A stretch of 9,284 nt of DNA from Loki-b32 sp048941605 (GTDB lineage: Archaea; Asgardarchaeota; Lokiarchaeia; Sigyniarchaeales; SOKP01), in assembly GCA_048941605.1 (NCBI GenBank), contig JBHLNL010000145.1:1-9284 (forward strand). The letters are read 5' to 3'. Below, piece after piece: positions 1 to 6,257 of this stretch. The notes beneath the pieces were generated by a model. The model had not been told where the DNA came from. It saw nothing but the letters and a program-made list of their open reading frames with translations, and searched no databases. The first letter of the stretch is position 1; each line of letters begins with the position of its first letter. The position numbers and the translations under genes are program-made.

Positions 1-2
1 AA

Positions 3-128
3 GAAGCCAAGAAAAATAAAAAAGATAAGGATTTAGAAAAAAAAAAGATTATGTGCCCTTATTGTGGAGAAAGAGTAGAAGAAAAATCTGCTATTTGCCC
101 TTATTGTCAAGCTTCTCTAAAATCATAG
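3..128 (+). CDS. C-terminal end of a zinc-ribbon protein (5' truncated)
   Basis: The frame is open from the window edge and ends at TAG 126-128, giving 41 residues of a protein whose start lies outside. The visible part is a Lys/Asp/Glu-rich charged linker followed by a zinc ribbon, CPYC-x10-CPYC, and a six-residue tail (QASLKS). The two CPYC knuckles with a 10-residue loop are the classical four-cysteine ribbon found at protein ends in many archaea, where it usually mediates protein or nucleic-acid contacts. Coding is supported by the motif and by a following AT-rich spacer. The function of the whole protein cannot be judged from this tail. It lies on the same strand as, and 141 bp before, the membrane protein at 270, but an apparent promoter separates them. 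Confidence 0.8.
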   Translation, partial: EAKKNKKDKDLEKKKIMCPYCGERVEEKSAICPYCQASLKS

Positions 129-153
129 ATTTTATATATAAAACTAAAAAAAA

Positions 154-163
154 TCTTTTTCTT
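154..163 (+). terminator. Possible T-rich terminator after the zinc-ribbon gene
   Basis: A pyrimidine run (TCTTTTTCTT) lies about 25 nt after the stop codon at 128. Archaeal termination commonly uses such T-tracts without a hairpin. The background is very AT-rich, so this is weak evidence. Confidence 0.3.
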
Positions 164-206
164 ATCAATTAACTAATAAAAATAAATAATAGTATAACTA
201 ATTATT

Positions 207-221
207 AAAATATAATATTTT
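207..221 (+). promoter_or_regulatory. TATA-like element for the membrane-protein gene
   Basis: The AT-only block AAATATAATATTTT is centred about 56 nt before the ATG at 270. That would place transcription start near 240 and leave a leader of about 30 nt containing the GTGAT ribosome-binding site. The two binding-protein genes on the other strand show similar spacing (56 and 53 nt), which supports this site over the TTTAAATAAA at 238-247; the latter would give almost no leader. Confidence 0.35.
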
Positions 222-260
222 GAATACCTTAACTAAATTTAAATAAAAATTTAATAAAAC

Positions 261-265
261 GTGAT
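261..265 (+). promoter_or_regulatory. Shine-Dalgarno core GTGAT that sets the start at 270
   Basis: GTGAT is complementary to the conserved archaeal 16S 3' end (ATCACCTCC) and sits 4 nt before ATG 270. Read as a GTG start codon it would add only three residues (M-I-N) and leave the gene without a ribosome-binding site. The gene on the other strand starting at 2129 has the same GTGAT 5 nt before its ATG, so it is better read here as the binding site than as the start codon. Confidence 0.6.
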
Positions 266-269
266 AAAT

Positions 270-1043
270 ATGCCGCGTGCAGCTCGTAAAGCTCCTGATA
301 GAGAGCCAGATCCATTAGATTTATATTCTACATGGGATCTCAGAATCGCAAAGTTCATATACTACGGTCTTATAGTCTCTACAGCTATCATTGTACTTGG
401 AATATGGTTTGTTATTATTACAGCTATAATCCCAGGTGCAGCATGGCAATTTTTTTTATCTCTCCACCTTGGATTCCAGATTGCTATAATAGCAGGTATA
501 GTTACTGGTCACTTATTTTTACTTGTCCTCTTTTACACTTTATTTCGAGGAGGTATGGTAAAACTATGTGCTGCGTTATTCAAAGATCGTAGGTTGGCAA
601 AAAAATGGGAAGATTATTCTACTCTGAGATTACTTGTAGGTACTGCATTATTTAGCTTATATATCACTCTAATTGCTCTTTTTATCGGTTTCCTTCCTTA
701 TGCATTTTGGAATACTCTATGGGGTTGGTGGCTATGGATGGTTGATAATTTTAAGTTCGGTTTATGGGTCTTATGGGTTGGTTTTATGATCTTATTGGTA
801 ATAGCACTCATTTTCTTTGGATTTGTGTTATGGAATAGAGGTGTTTTTTGGGTGCTCAGCCGAGTTAAAACAATCGAAGACGAACTTGAAGTTGATGAAC
901 GCATTAAAAAAGAAGCATTAAAAGAAATGGATGAGAGAACACTTCAATCAATTTATAGAAAGGAGACTGGTAAGAAAGCAATACATAGGGGAAAAGAAAC
1001 TAGAGGGTATATAGATTGGAAGAAAAAACAGATAGCAGGTTAA
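270..1043 (+). CDS. Four-helix integral membrane protein of unknown function
   Basis: This 257-residue protein starts at ATG 270; a GTG at 261 in the same frame is more likely its Shine-Dalgarno site. A basic, proline-containing N-terminus (residues 1-25) leads into hydrophobic segments at about 29-54, 62-92, 119-141 and 163-187. The loop between segments 2 and 3 (about 93-118) is rich in Lys and Arg. The last 60 residues are highly charged with probable coiled-coil character (about 200-228), followed by a very basic end. By the positive-inside rule both ends and the central loop should be cytosolic, which agrees with four helices. A Trp-rich stretch (WNTLWGWWLWMVDN, about 147-160) precedes segment 4 and probably lies at the membrane interface. 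I see no catalytic, transport or receptor motif and do not recognise the family. It is probably transcribed alone, since a promoter lies upstream and a T-tract and a convergent gene lie downstream. Confidence 0.85.
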   Translation: MPRAARKAPDREPDPLDLYSTWDLRIAKFIYYGLIVSTAIIVLGIWFVIITAIIPGAAWQFFLSLHLGFQIAIIAGIVTGHLFLLVLFYTLFRGGMVKLCAALFKDRRLAKKWEDYSTLRLLVGTALFSLYITLIALFIGFLPYAFWNTLWGWWLWMVDNFKFGLWVLWVGFMILLVIALIFFGFVLWNRGVFWVLSRVKTIEDELEVDERIKKEALKEMDERTLQSIYRKETGKKAIHRGKETRGYIDWKKKQIAG

Positions 1044-1135
1044 ACCTAAATCTAAATTTTTTTATTATTTTTTTTTGAAAAAACAGAAATATTTCTATCA
1101 TTAATTTTAATTAAATTTGGGATTAAGTAGGTTTA
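1041..1135. repeat. Imperfect inverted repeat in the convergent intergenic region
   Basis: The left arm, TAAACCTAAATCTAAATTT at 1041-1059, begins at the stop codon of the membrane protein. The right arm lies at 1113-1135. They match as TAAACCTA, AATC and AAATTT blocks (18 pairs) broken by a 3-nt bulge and a short mismatch, around a loop of about 53 nt that holds the T-tract. It could fold in RNA from either strand, but AT-rich sequence yields such matches fairly easily. Confidence 0.35.
1057..1076 (+). terminator. T-tract terminator of the membrane-protein gene
   Basis: Starting 14 nt after the stop codon there are 18 T in 20 bases, as T-runs of 7, 2 and 9 separated by single A. This is the strongest T-tract on the plus strand of the window and lies where an archaeal intrinsic terminator is expected before a convergent gene. 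Confidence 0.5.
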
Positions 1136-1136
1136 A

Positions 1137-1160
1137 ATTAAATAAAATAAAGAGAAAAAG
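1137..1160 (-). terminator. Possible terminator of the basic-tail gene
   Basis: On the minus strand, about 20-45 nt after the stop of the gene ending at 1182, the sequence is almost entirely T with a few A and C (CTTTTTCTCTTTATTTTATT). It fits an archaeal T-rich terminator but is less uniform than the opposing tract at 1057-1076. Confidence 0.35.
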
Positions 1161-1181
1161 AATATTGATTAATTATAATTG

Positions 1182-2129
1182 TTATCTTCTCATCATTCTT
1201 GGGTTCCTAAATAAGGTTAACTCGTTTCTTGGAATTTTGTAGTCTGTTGTTGCGGTTTTTTTCATCTTTTTATAGAGTTGTTTGATCATCTTCTCTGCAA
1301 CCCTCATAAAATTGCAGATACAACCAAATAATATCATATATACAATAAACATCTTGTCTTTTGCATAAGTTTCGTCAAAGATTTGAATTTCAAAATTTTT
1401 CTGAATTCTTTGTCCATCTACCCGAGCAATTTTTTGATCACCAATATAAATCCAGTAATTTCTTCCTGGTCCAACAATTCCTTTAGCACGAATTACCTGT
1501 AATTTATCATCTGATTGTTCTGGAAGTAATGGCCATGCCCAATATGTTCCCACTAATCTCCAACCTCTTACACATCGAGCTAAATATATAGTTCTTGGAA
1601 TTTGCATTATAAACACAGGGGCATGGTGCTTAATTTCATAACTTTGTATTAATGAATGAGCTACGCTTAATTCAAAACCTCCTTTGAAATTACCACCTTT
1701 AGCTGTCTTGGCATCAGTAATTTTTTCTTCCATAATTGTAAATATACGACAAGTCAATCTTTTTTCTTCAAGAGGTTTTTCTTCCCAATCTTCCTTACTA
1801 AAAGCGATGATATATTTTTTCTCATCATCTTCTTCAACAACTCCCTCAATATCAAAATTTTTGCTAAACCAACGTGTTTTTGCTTGATATTTAAGTTGTT
1901 GATGGACTCCTAACTCCTCATCGTGTAATCGAGTACGCCAAAAATTAACTTTCAACTTTTTATAAACTGCTTTACTTGGTTTTGGAGCTACTTCAGGAGT
2001 AGTGGCTGCTTTTTTTGATGGCTTAGAAACTTTCTTCTTTTCTGGTGTTGTTCTTGACTTCTCTCGAGGTTTTTTTGCTGCTTTTTCAGCAGTTTTTTCT
2101 ATTTCTTCTACTGGATCTTCTTCAGACAT
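1182..2129 (-). CDS. Unrecognised protein: basic tail plus possible Tubby/LURP-one-like domain
   Basis: This is a 315-residue, apparently soluble protein with no signal peptide. The start is supported by GTGAT (2135-2139) 5 nt before the ATG. Residues 1-15 are acidic. Residues 16-60 are a low-complexity Lys/Pro/Ala/Thr tail resembling disordered, histone-H1-like tails that bind polyanions. Residues 61-290 look globular and rich in beta strands. Near the C-terminus, strands around NYWIYIGDQKIARVDGQ (224-240) and FEIQIFD (246-252) are followed by a hydrophobic helix (about 258-276, FIVYMILFGCICNF) and a basic amphipathic stretch. Beta strands wrapped around one hydrophobic helix, with a 'D..g..va.v' pattern before it, recall the Tubby C-terminal/LURP-one/scramblase fold. 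That is a judgement by eye. The helix could instead be a single membrane segment. The end is strongly basic (FRNPRMMRR). The true function is unknown. Confidence 0.8.
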   Translation of the reverse strand: MSEEDPVEEIEKTAEKAAKKPREKSRTTPEKKKVSKPSKKAATTPEVAPKPSKAVYKKLKVNFWRTRLHDEELGVHQQLKYQAKTRWFSKNFDIEGVVEEDDEKKYIIAFSKEDWEEKPLEEKRLTCRIFTIMEEKITDAKTAKGGNFKGGFELSVAHSLIQSYEIKHHAPVFIMQIPRTIYLARCVRGWRLVGTYWAWPLLPEQSDDKLQVIRAKGIVGPGRNYWIYIGDQKIARVDGQRIQKNFEIQIFDETYAKDKMFIVYMILFGCICNFMRVAEKMIKQLYKKMKKTATTDYKIPRNELTLFRNPRMMRR

Positions 2130-2134
2130 TTAAA

Positions 2135-2139
2135 ATCAC
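2135..2139 (-). promoter_or_regulatory. Shine-Dalgarno GTGAT of the basic-tail gene
   Basis: Minus-strand GTGAT lies 5 nt before the ATG ending at 2129. It is the same core at the same spacing as the site before the gene at 270. No single convincing TATA box stands out upstream; AT-rich candidates lie at about 2173-2185 and 2155-2165. Confidence 0.55.
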
Positions 2140-2275
2140 ATCTATATTTTATTTTTAAAAATATTTTACAGTTAAATTTAATTTCATTTGGATTATTAAT
2201 ATTTTTTACGTTAAACAATTGTTTTATTAAATCAAATATAAATTTTTGTTTAAAGGAATATTAGATAGAGAAATA

Positions 2276-2290
2276 ATAAAAAAAAGAAAA
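2276..2290 (-). terminator. T-tract terminator of the large binding-protein gene
   Basis: On the minus strand, within 6-20 nt after the stop codon at 2296, there is TTTTC followed by eight T. This is a clear archaeal-type T-tract and suggests that the gene at 1182-2129 is transcribed separately. Confidence 0.45.
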
Positions 2291-2295
2291 TTTAA

Positions 2296-4959
2296 TTATT
2301 TCTTGAATTTCATCCTTTTAGTTATAATGATAATTACTACCGAAACCATTCCAAGAATAATAAATAAATCATATCCTGGAATTAGTACTTCTGGAATTTG
2401 AACTGTTATACCAAAATTATTGGAAAGTGTATAGCCATTTTCATTATAAGCAACCACTACATAATAATATTGTCTATTTGAGGTTTGTGTGATTTCAAAT
2501 GGTGATGTTGCGGTTTGATAAGCAATTTCATTAAGATTCCCATTTATATCCAAGATTACGCTAGCTGATTCGTATATCGAATAATTTTCTGCCGCATAAG
2601 AATCTGACCATGTTAAATTAAAAACCCCATCTGTATCTGGATCTCCAGCATTACTCGATAAAAGGAAGTCTCCTGGAGCTGATAAATATACAACAATATG
2701 AAGACAATTTGACATTGTTTGTCCTGTTCCATTGAATGCCACCACAGCGTAATAATAATCTCCTTGAGTTAATCCAGAAATGTGGGTTGGTGATATTGCG
2801 TTTTGATCAGCCAGTACATCTACACTAAAATTTATTTCAACTATTAATTCACTAAAAACATATAAGGAATAATTATCAGCACCATCTGAATTCGTCCAAG
2901 ACAGGTCAAAAACCCCATTCAAATCTGGGGTTCCAGCATTACTAGATAAAATAAAATCTCCAGGTGCGGGTAACAATACACTAACATTAATACAATTTGA
3001 CAATGTTTTACCAGTTGCATTATAAGCAACAGCCACAAAATAGCAATTTCCTGTTTTCATGTTTGTAATGCTAAACGGAGAAGTTGCATCTTGATCTGCT
3101 AATAATGTAACGTCTCCATTTATTCCAGTAATAAATTCTTGAGAAGTGTATATTGAGTAATTATCTGCTCCATCCGAATTCGTCCAGGTAAGAAAAAAAT
3201 TACCATCAGTATCAGGATCATCAGCATCAGTGTCTAAAAGAAAATCCCCAGGAGCAGGTAATAATACTTGAACACGAGTACAATCTGATAAAGTGTGACC
3301 ATATTCATTATTTGCAACGATTACAAAAAAGTGTGCCCCCGTCTTCAAACCTGAAATCTCAAAGGGCGAGATTGCTGTTTGATCTGCAATTAAAATGAGA
3401 TCGTCATTTTTATAATTTATAGGATAGTTAGAACGATATATTGAATAATTATCAGCATTGGTGGAACTAGACCATGTTAGGTTGAATCTTCCATCAGTGT
3501 CTGGAATATCAGCATCATTATATACATTAAAGTCTCCTGGTAATAAAGAAGGTCCAAACCCATTAATACCCCAAGGGGGTAGCTTCAAATAACCCGTTGG
3601 AATAGATTCGGGATATAATGACCCACCAGAGGATAAGACAGCTTTACTTCCATCGTACCATTGACAGAATAAGGATGTACCATATGGCCATCCAGAAAGT
3701 AAATCATGATTTGGTGTGAAAGCAATATAAGCGCCAGGGCCGACAAATGGATTAGAAACGTTAATTTTTTCTAGTTCTGAAACAATAATTCCAGAATTAA
3801 ATGATTGTGTATTAGAAACAGCGTGTGCTAATAAATTCACAGCATCATAAGAACCCACTGCATTATAATATGGCTCTTTAGCATACTCTTCAATAAAATC
3901 ACTCCAAAATTCTCTTGTTTTAGATGTTTTTGATACATTATATATGCTTTGCATTGTAATTTCATAGTTGCATGAGCCAGAAGTATCTTGCCAATATGTA
4001 TCAAGTTGAGATAATGTGTTAATACCACATAACAAATAATTCGGTTGAAGCATGTCATATACAGTACTCATCATAATTCCCAGCGGAGAAGAAATTAATG
4101 GAATCACTATTTGAGCACCACTGGATTGGAGCATATTTAGATAAATCGTCATATCTAATGCGTCTGCAGTTATTGGGAATGCTATTTCCTGAACAATAGT
4201 GATGTTTGGATTTAATACTGGTAAAAGAAATTGTAAAGCTGCTGCTATGCCTACATTCCAGCTTAAATCTTCACGAAGAATTGCCACATCAAGCGTAGAA
4301 GCGCCATAAGTTGTGTTTAAATAATCAGCAAGATGTAAAATATATGTTATAAATTGCATTGTTAACATTGTACCATTTATTGGACTCACCCTGAAAAAAT
4401 ATTTGTACCTAGAATAAGCATCATGTACATTTTGAGTAAAAGTATCATCTGCAACACCGGTAGAAAGAAATGGAATCTTAGCATCCATGATTACCTCTTG
4501 ATAAGCTAATAATGCTTCAGATCGAAAACCACCAGTTACAAAATATGGATCATGATTATTTATCATATTATTGGCAGCATTAACTGCTGCACCAACATCC
4601 AAATAAGGATCCATTTCCTCAGTATCCTCAGATACTAGCCCAAAATAGTATCTAGTACCATTTATAACAACTCCTCCTGCTTCATTTATTTCTCTTGATG
4701 CTAATTCAGCACCTTTCCATGAATGCTCACCCGTTGTATCTCCCATATCGTTTAAAATGCCTAGCTTAATTACACGATCTAAAGGTAATGACCAAGTTAC
4801 TCCGGGAACGAAATAATTTCCAACAATTATATCCGATGATACAGTGTCAAAATTGAAACTATTATTAGAATCTTTATTAGCAAAATAATTATTGAATAGA
4901 AGTGAACTAAAAGGCATCAAAATAACTAAGATTATTACTAAAATAGAGTTTCTTTTCAT
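2296..4959 (-). CDS. Secreted LivJ-like type 1 periplasmic-binding protein with four FnIII-like repeats and C-terminal anchor
   Basis: This 887-residue surface protein begins with a signal peptide (basic MKRN, hydrophobic core to about 22) lacking a lipobox. Residues about 64-464 form a Peripla_BP_6/LivJ-type ligand-binding domain, with the family's start (IKLGILNDMGDTTGEHSWKG), EINEAGG, and a late YDAVNLLAHA helix. Such domains bind amino acids, amides or urea. The ligand here is unknown. Four FnIII-like modules follow (residues 474-857), then a membrane helix (about 864-879) and a short basic tail, KRMKFKK. Many N-x-S/T sequons suggest heavy archaeal N-glycosylation. The topology is extracellular sensor on a stalk with one C-terminal anchor. 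It is clearly paralogous to 6258-8357 but lacks that protein's cytosolic zinc domain. No transporter subunits are adjacent. The start is supported by minus-strand GTGA at 4966-4969 and a TATA-like box at 5011-5020. Confidence 0.93.
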   Translation of the reverse strand: MKRNSILVIILVILMPFSSLLFNNYFANKDSNNSFNFDTVSSDIIVGNYFVPGVTWSLPLDRVIKLGILNDMGDTTGEHSWKGAELASREINEAGGVVINGTRYYFGLVSEDTEEMDPYLDVGAAVNAANNMINNHDPYFVTGGFRSEALLAYQEVIMDAKIPFLSTGVADDTFTQNVHDAYSRYKYFFRVSPINGTMLTMQFITYILHLADYLNTTYGASTLDVAILREDLSWNVGIAAALQFLLPVLNPNITIVQEIAFPITADALDMTIYLNMLQSSGAQIVIPLISSPLGIMMSTVYDMLQPNYLLCGINTLSQLDTYWQDTSGSCNYEITMQSIYNVSKTSKTREFWSDFIEEYAKEPYYNAVGSYDAVNLLAHAVSNTQSFNSGIIVSELEKINVSNPFVGPGAYIAFTPNHDLLSGWPYGTSLFCQWYDGSKAVLSSGGSLYPESIPTGYLKLPPWGINGFGPSLLPGDFNVYNDADIPDTDGRFNLTWSSSTNADNYSIYRSNYPINYKNDDLILIADQTAISPFEISGLKTGAHFFVIVANNEYGHTLSDCTRVQVLLPAPGDFLLDTDADDPDTDGNFFLTWTNSDGADNYSIYTSQEFITGINGDVTLLADQDATSPFSITNMKTGNCYFVAVAYNATGKTLSNCINVSVLLPAPGDFILSSNAGTPDLNGVFDLSWTNSDGADNYSLYVFSELIVEINFSVDVLADQNAISPTHISGLTQGDYYYAVVAFNGTGQTMSNCLHIVVYLSAPGDFLLSSNAGDPDTDGVFNLTWSDSYAAENYSIYESASVILDINGNLNEIAYQTATSPFEITQTSNRQYYYVVVAYNENGYTLSNNFGITVQIPEVLIPGYDLFIILGMVSVVIIIITKRMKFKK
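2389..3540 (-). repeat. Four tandem 288-bp (96-residue) fibronectin-III-like repeats
   Basis: Within the binding protein, PGDF recurs at residues 474, 570, 666 and 762, spaced exactly 96 residues each time, and the fourth unit ends near 857. Each unit has PGDF, a PD-x2-G-x-F-x-L-x-W strand, (A)(D/E)NYS(I/L)Y, a (A)xQxAxSP segment and a (Y/F)-rich strand leading to N-x-x-G-x-T-(L/M)-S. Units 2 and 3 share about 50 of 96 residues by eye, including TNSDGADNYS. Exact length conservation with diverged sequence points to tandem duplication followed by selection on domain length. The fold is inferred to be FnIII/Ig-like, acting as a stalk or in adhesion. Confidence 0.85.
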
Positions 4960-4965
4960 TGTATT

Positions 4966-4969
4966 TCAC
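4966..4969 (-). promoter_or_regulatory. Shine-Dalgarno GTGA of the large binding protein
   Basis: Minus-strand GTGA, 6 nt before the ATG ending at 4959, supports this start. The paralogue at 8357 has GGTGA 8 nt before its preferred ATG. Confidence 0.5.
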
Positions 4970-5010
4970 TAAGATTTATGGTGATTAATAATACCTAAAT
5001 AGATTTTTTA

Positions 5011-5020
5011 GAATATAAAG
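5011..5020 (-). promoter_or_regulatory. TATA-like box of the large binding protein
   Basis: Minus-strand CTTTATATTC is centred about 56 nt before the ATG. It predicts a transcription start near 4990 and a leader of about 30 nt. The paralogous gene shows nearly the same spacing. Confidence 0.4.
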
Positions 5021-5038
5021 ATTATATTGAAAAATAAT

Positions 5039-5086
5039 GGTAAAATCCAAAATTTACCAGTAAATTTGGTATATTTAAGGTAAAAA
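5039..5086. repeat. Cluster of overlapping inverted repeats, candidate operator
   Basis: CCAAAATTTA (5047-5056), a 4-nt spacer and TAAATTTGG (5061-5069) form a near-perfect palindrome with one unpaired A. Overlapping it, GGTAAA (5039-5044) and GGTAAA (5079-5084) both pair with the central TTTACC (5053-5058), and TACCA (5055-5059) mirrors TGGTA (5067-5071). The cluster is 19 nt upstream of the binding protein's TATA-like box and about 120 nt from the amidohydrolase promoter. That is a plausible position for a shared transcription-factor site. Confidence 0.4.
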
Positions 5087-5206
5087 TTGATTAATGAAGC
5101 TCTTTTTTAAAGACATAAAAAATTCATTTTTTCTAATCGATTTCTTAGTAGATTCGTTATAATAATCAACAGTTCCTTGTAAAAAAGAAAAAAAGATGAT
5201 ATAGTT

Positions 5207-5217
5207 CAAATATATAA
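5207..5217 (+). promoter_or_regulatory. TATA-like box of the amidohydrolase gene
   Basis: CAAATATATAA is centred about 62 nt before ATG 5275. A second candidate, TTTATTTAAAAG at 5228-5239, would give a leader of about 15 nt. I cannot decide between them. The gene lacks the GTGA core seen before its neighbours. Confidence 0.3.
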
Positions 5218-5274
5218 TTTTTTGGGCTTTATTTAAAAGAAGATTTTTGAAGGAAATTTACTTATTTTCAATCT

Positions 5275-6057
5275 ATGCACTTGTCAATTTTAGGAGCTCA
5301 ATTTCCAATATCTTTCAATATTGATGAAAATGTAAATGAAATTCTGAAGATTTTAGAAATATCTAAAGAAAATGATCTTGTTGTTTTTCCAGAAGGGAGT
5401 ATATCGGGATATGATATAAACCTCTCGTTTTTGGATAATATTGAGATCTCTAAAATTCAAAACGCTTTAGAAATGTTGAGAAATGGAGCAATAAATCGAA
5501 AAATCCACCTCTGGGTCGGATCTTGCTTATTTGAAAATAACCAATGGCATAATGTTGCCTTAGGATTTACACCCAAAGGTGAAACTCACCGATATAATAA
5601 AGTAAATTTAGCTACACATGAAAGAAACGTTTTTGCTTTTGGAACTGAATTAAAAATTTTCCCTTTAGACTTTAACGATGAAAAAATTAATATCGGGGTA
5701 CAAATATGCAGAGATTTAAAATATCCTGAGCAATGGCGTTGGCTTGCTATAAATAAAGCACAAATATTCCTCCATTTAAATAATGCAAAAACAAATTCCT
5801 CAGTACAATCCGTATGGAAAAGTCAATTAATAAGTCGAGCTTCTGAAAATCAAAGATTTATTATAAGTGTTAATACAGCAGATAGAAATCAAGAATCTCC
5901 TACAATAGTGATCAATCCGAAAGGTGAAATATTAAAAGAGATTATTTCACATGAAACTCAATATTTTCGATTAGAAATTGATCTTGGTTTAGTATCTGAT
6001 TGGTATATAAAACAATCCAGAACTGATCTGATAGATATTAAATATCATAAAAAATAG
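5275..6057 (+). CDS. Nitrilase-superfamily carbon-nitrogen hydrolase
   Basis: This 260-residue cytosolic enzyme has a typical length for the CN_hydrolase domain, which hydrolyses amide or related C-N bonds through a thioester at cysteine. The triad is visible: E40 in FPEGSISGYD, K109 in RYNKVNLATHE and C145 in GVQICRDLKYPEQW. The second structural glutamate is E116. The later RASENQRFIISVNTADRN segment (188-205) matches the family's 'R..EN..yv...N' strand, and NPKGEI precedes the last strands. The start at M1 (MHLSILGAQFPI) matches the usual first beta strand, so nothing is missing, although no Shine-Dalgarno core lies close upstream. The subfamily (omega-amidase, carbamoylase, aliphatic amidase and others) cannot be assigned from motifs alone. 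It stands between two amino-acid/amide-type binding proteins, divergent from one and convergent with the other, so it is not in an operon with either. Confidence 0.93.
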   Translation: MHLSILGAQFPISFNIDENVNEILKILEISKENDLVVFPEGSISGYDINLSFLDNIEISKIQNALEMLRNGAINRKIHLWVGSCLFENNQWHNVALGFTPKGETHRYNKVNLATHERNVFAFGTELKIFPLDFNDEKINIGVQICRDLKYPEQWRWLAINKAQIFLHLNNAKTNSSVQSVWKSQLISRASENQRFIISVNTADRNQESPTIVINPKGEILKEIISHETQYFRLEIDLGLVSDWYIKQSRTDLIDIKYHKK

Positions 6058-6090
6058 ATTAAATTAATTTCCTCATAAATGGCTTGCTTA

Positions 6091-6113
6091 TCACCATGTT
6101 CTTTTATTGGTGA
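6091..6113. repeat. Short inverted repeat TCACCA / TGGTGA
   Basis: TCACCA (6091-6096) and TGGTGA (6108-6113) form a 6-bp GC-containing stem with an 11-nt loop, 33 nt after the amidohydrolase stop. It is the most stable-looking hairpin in this 200-bp convergent gap. No T-run follows immediately, so a terminator role is uncertain. The rest of the gap shows only T-rich stretches and a small TTTTAT/ATAAAA palindrome at 6228-6240. Confidence 0.35.
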
Positions 6114-6257
6114 GATGTTAACACTTTTCAATTTATCCTCAGAGCATTCAAGAATATAATTAATTTGATATGCTTATTTTTCCTTTAATTATTAAAATGG
6201 AATAATCGATTAGTTATAATTAAGCAATTTTATGATAAAATACTGTTTTTCCGTTGA

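Larger units (their letters stand above)
4960..5274. other. Divergent intergenic region of 315 bp
   Basis: It holds the promoters of the binding protein (leftward) and the amidohydrolase (rightward), with a cluster of overlapping inverted repeats between them at 5039-5086. The rest (about 5087-5200) is AT-rich with A-runs near 5180-5194. I see no open frame with a ribosome-binding site and no structured-RNA signature there. Confidence 0.6.

Noticed and set aside
332..592. Open frame inside the membrane-protein gene, plus strand
   Set aside because: It overlaps a well-supported gene in another frame, and its product has no recognisable domain or plausible composition.
698..904. Minus-strand open frame opposite the membrane-protein gene
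   Set aside because: It is an antisense shadow with Ser/Thr/Lys-rich low-complexity translation and no ribosome-binding site that I can support.
1684..1887. Plus-strand open frame opposite the basic-tail gene
   Set aside because: The Ser/Phe-rich product is what the antisense of Glu/Lys/Asp-rich coding gives; it lies wholly within the real gene.
3837..4058. Minus-strand open frame inside the large binding protein
   Set aside because: It is an out-of-frame shadow in the ligand-binding domain; the main frame is intact throughout.
5087..5200. Possible small RNA or riboswitch in the divergent intergenic region
   Set aside because: The stretch is AT-rich with A-runs and no convincing GC-bearing stems; nothing resembles a known riboswitch core.
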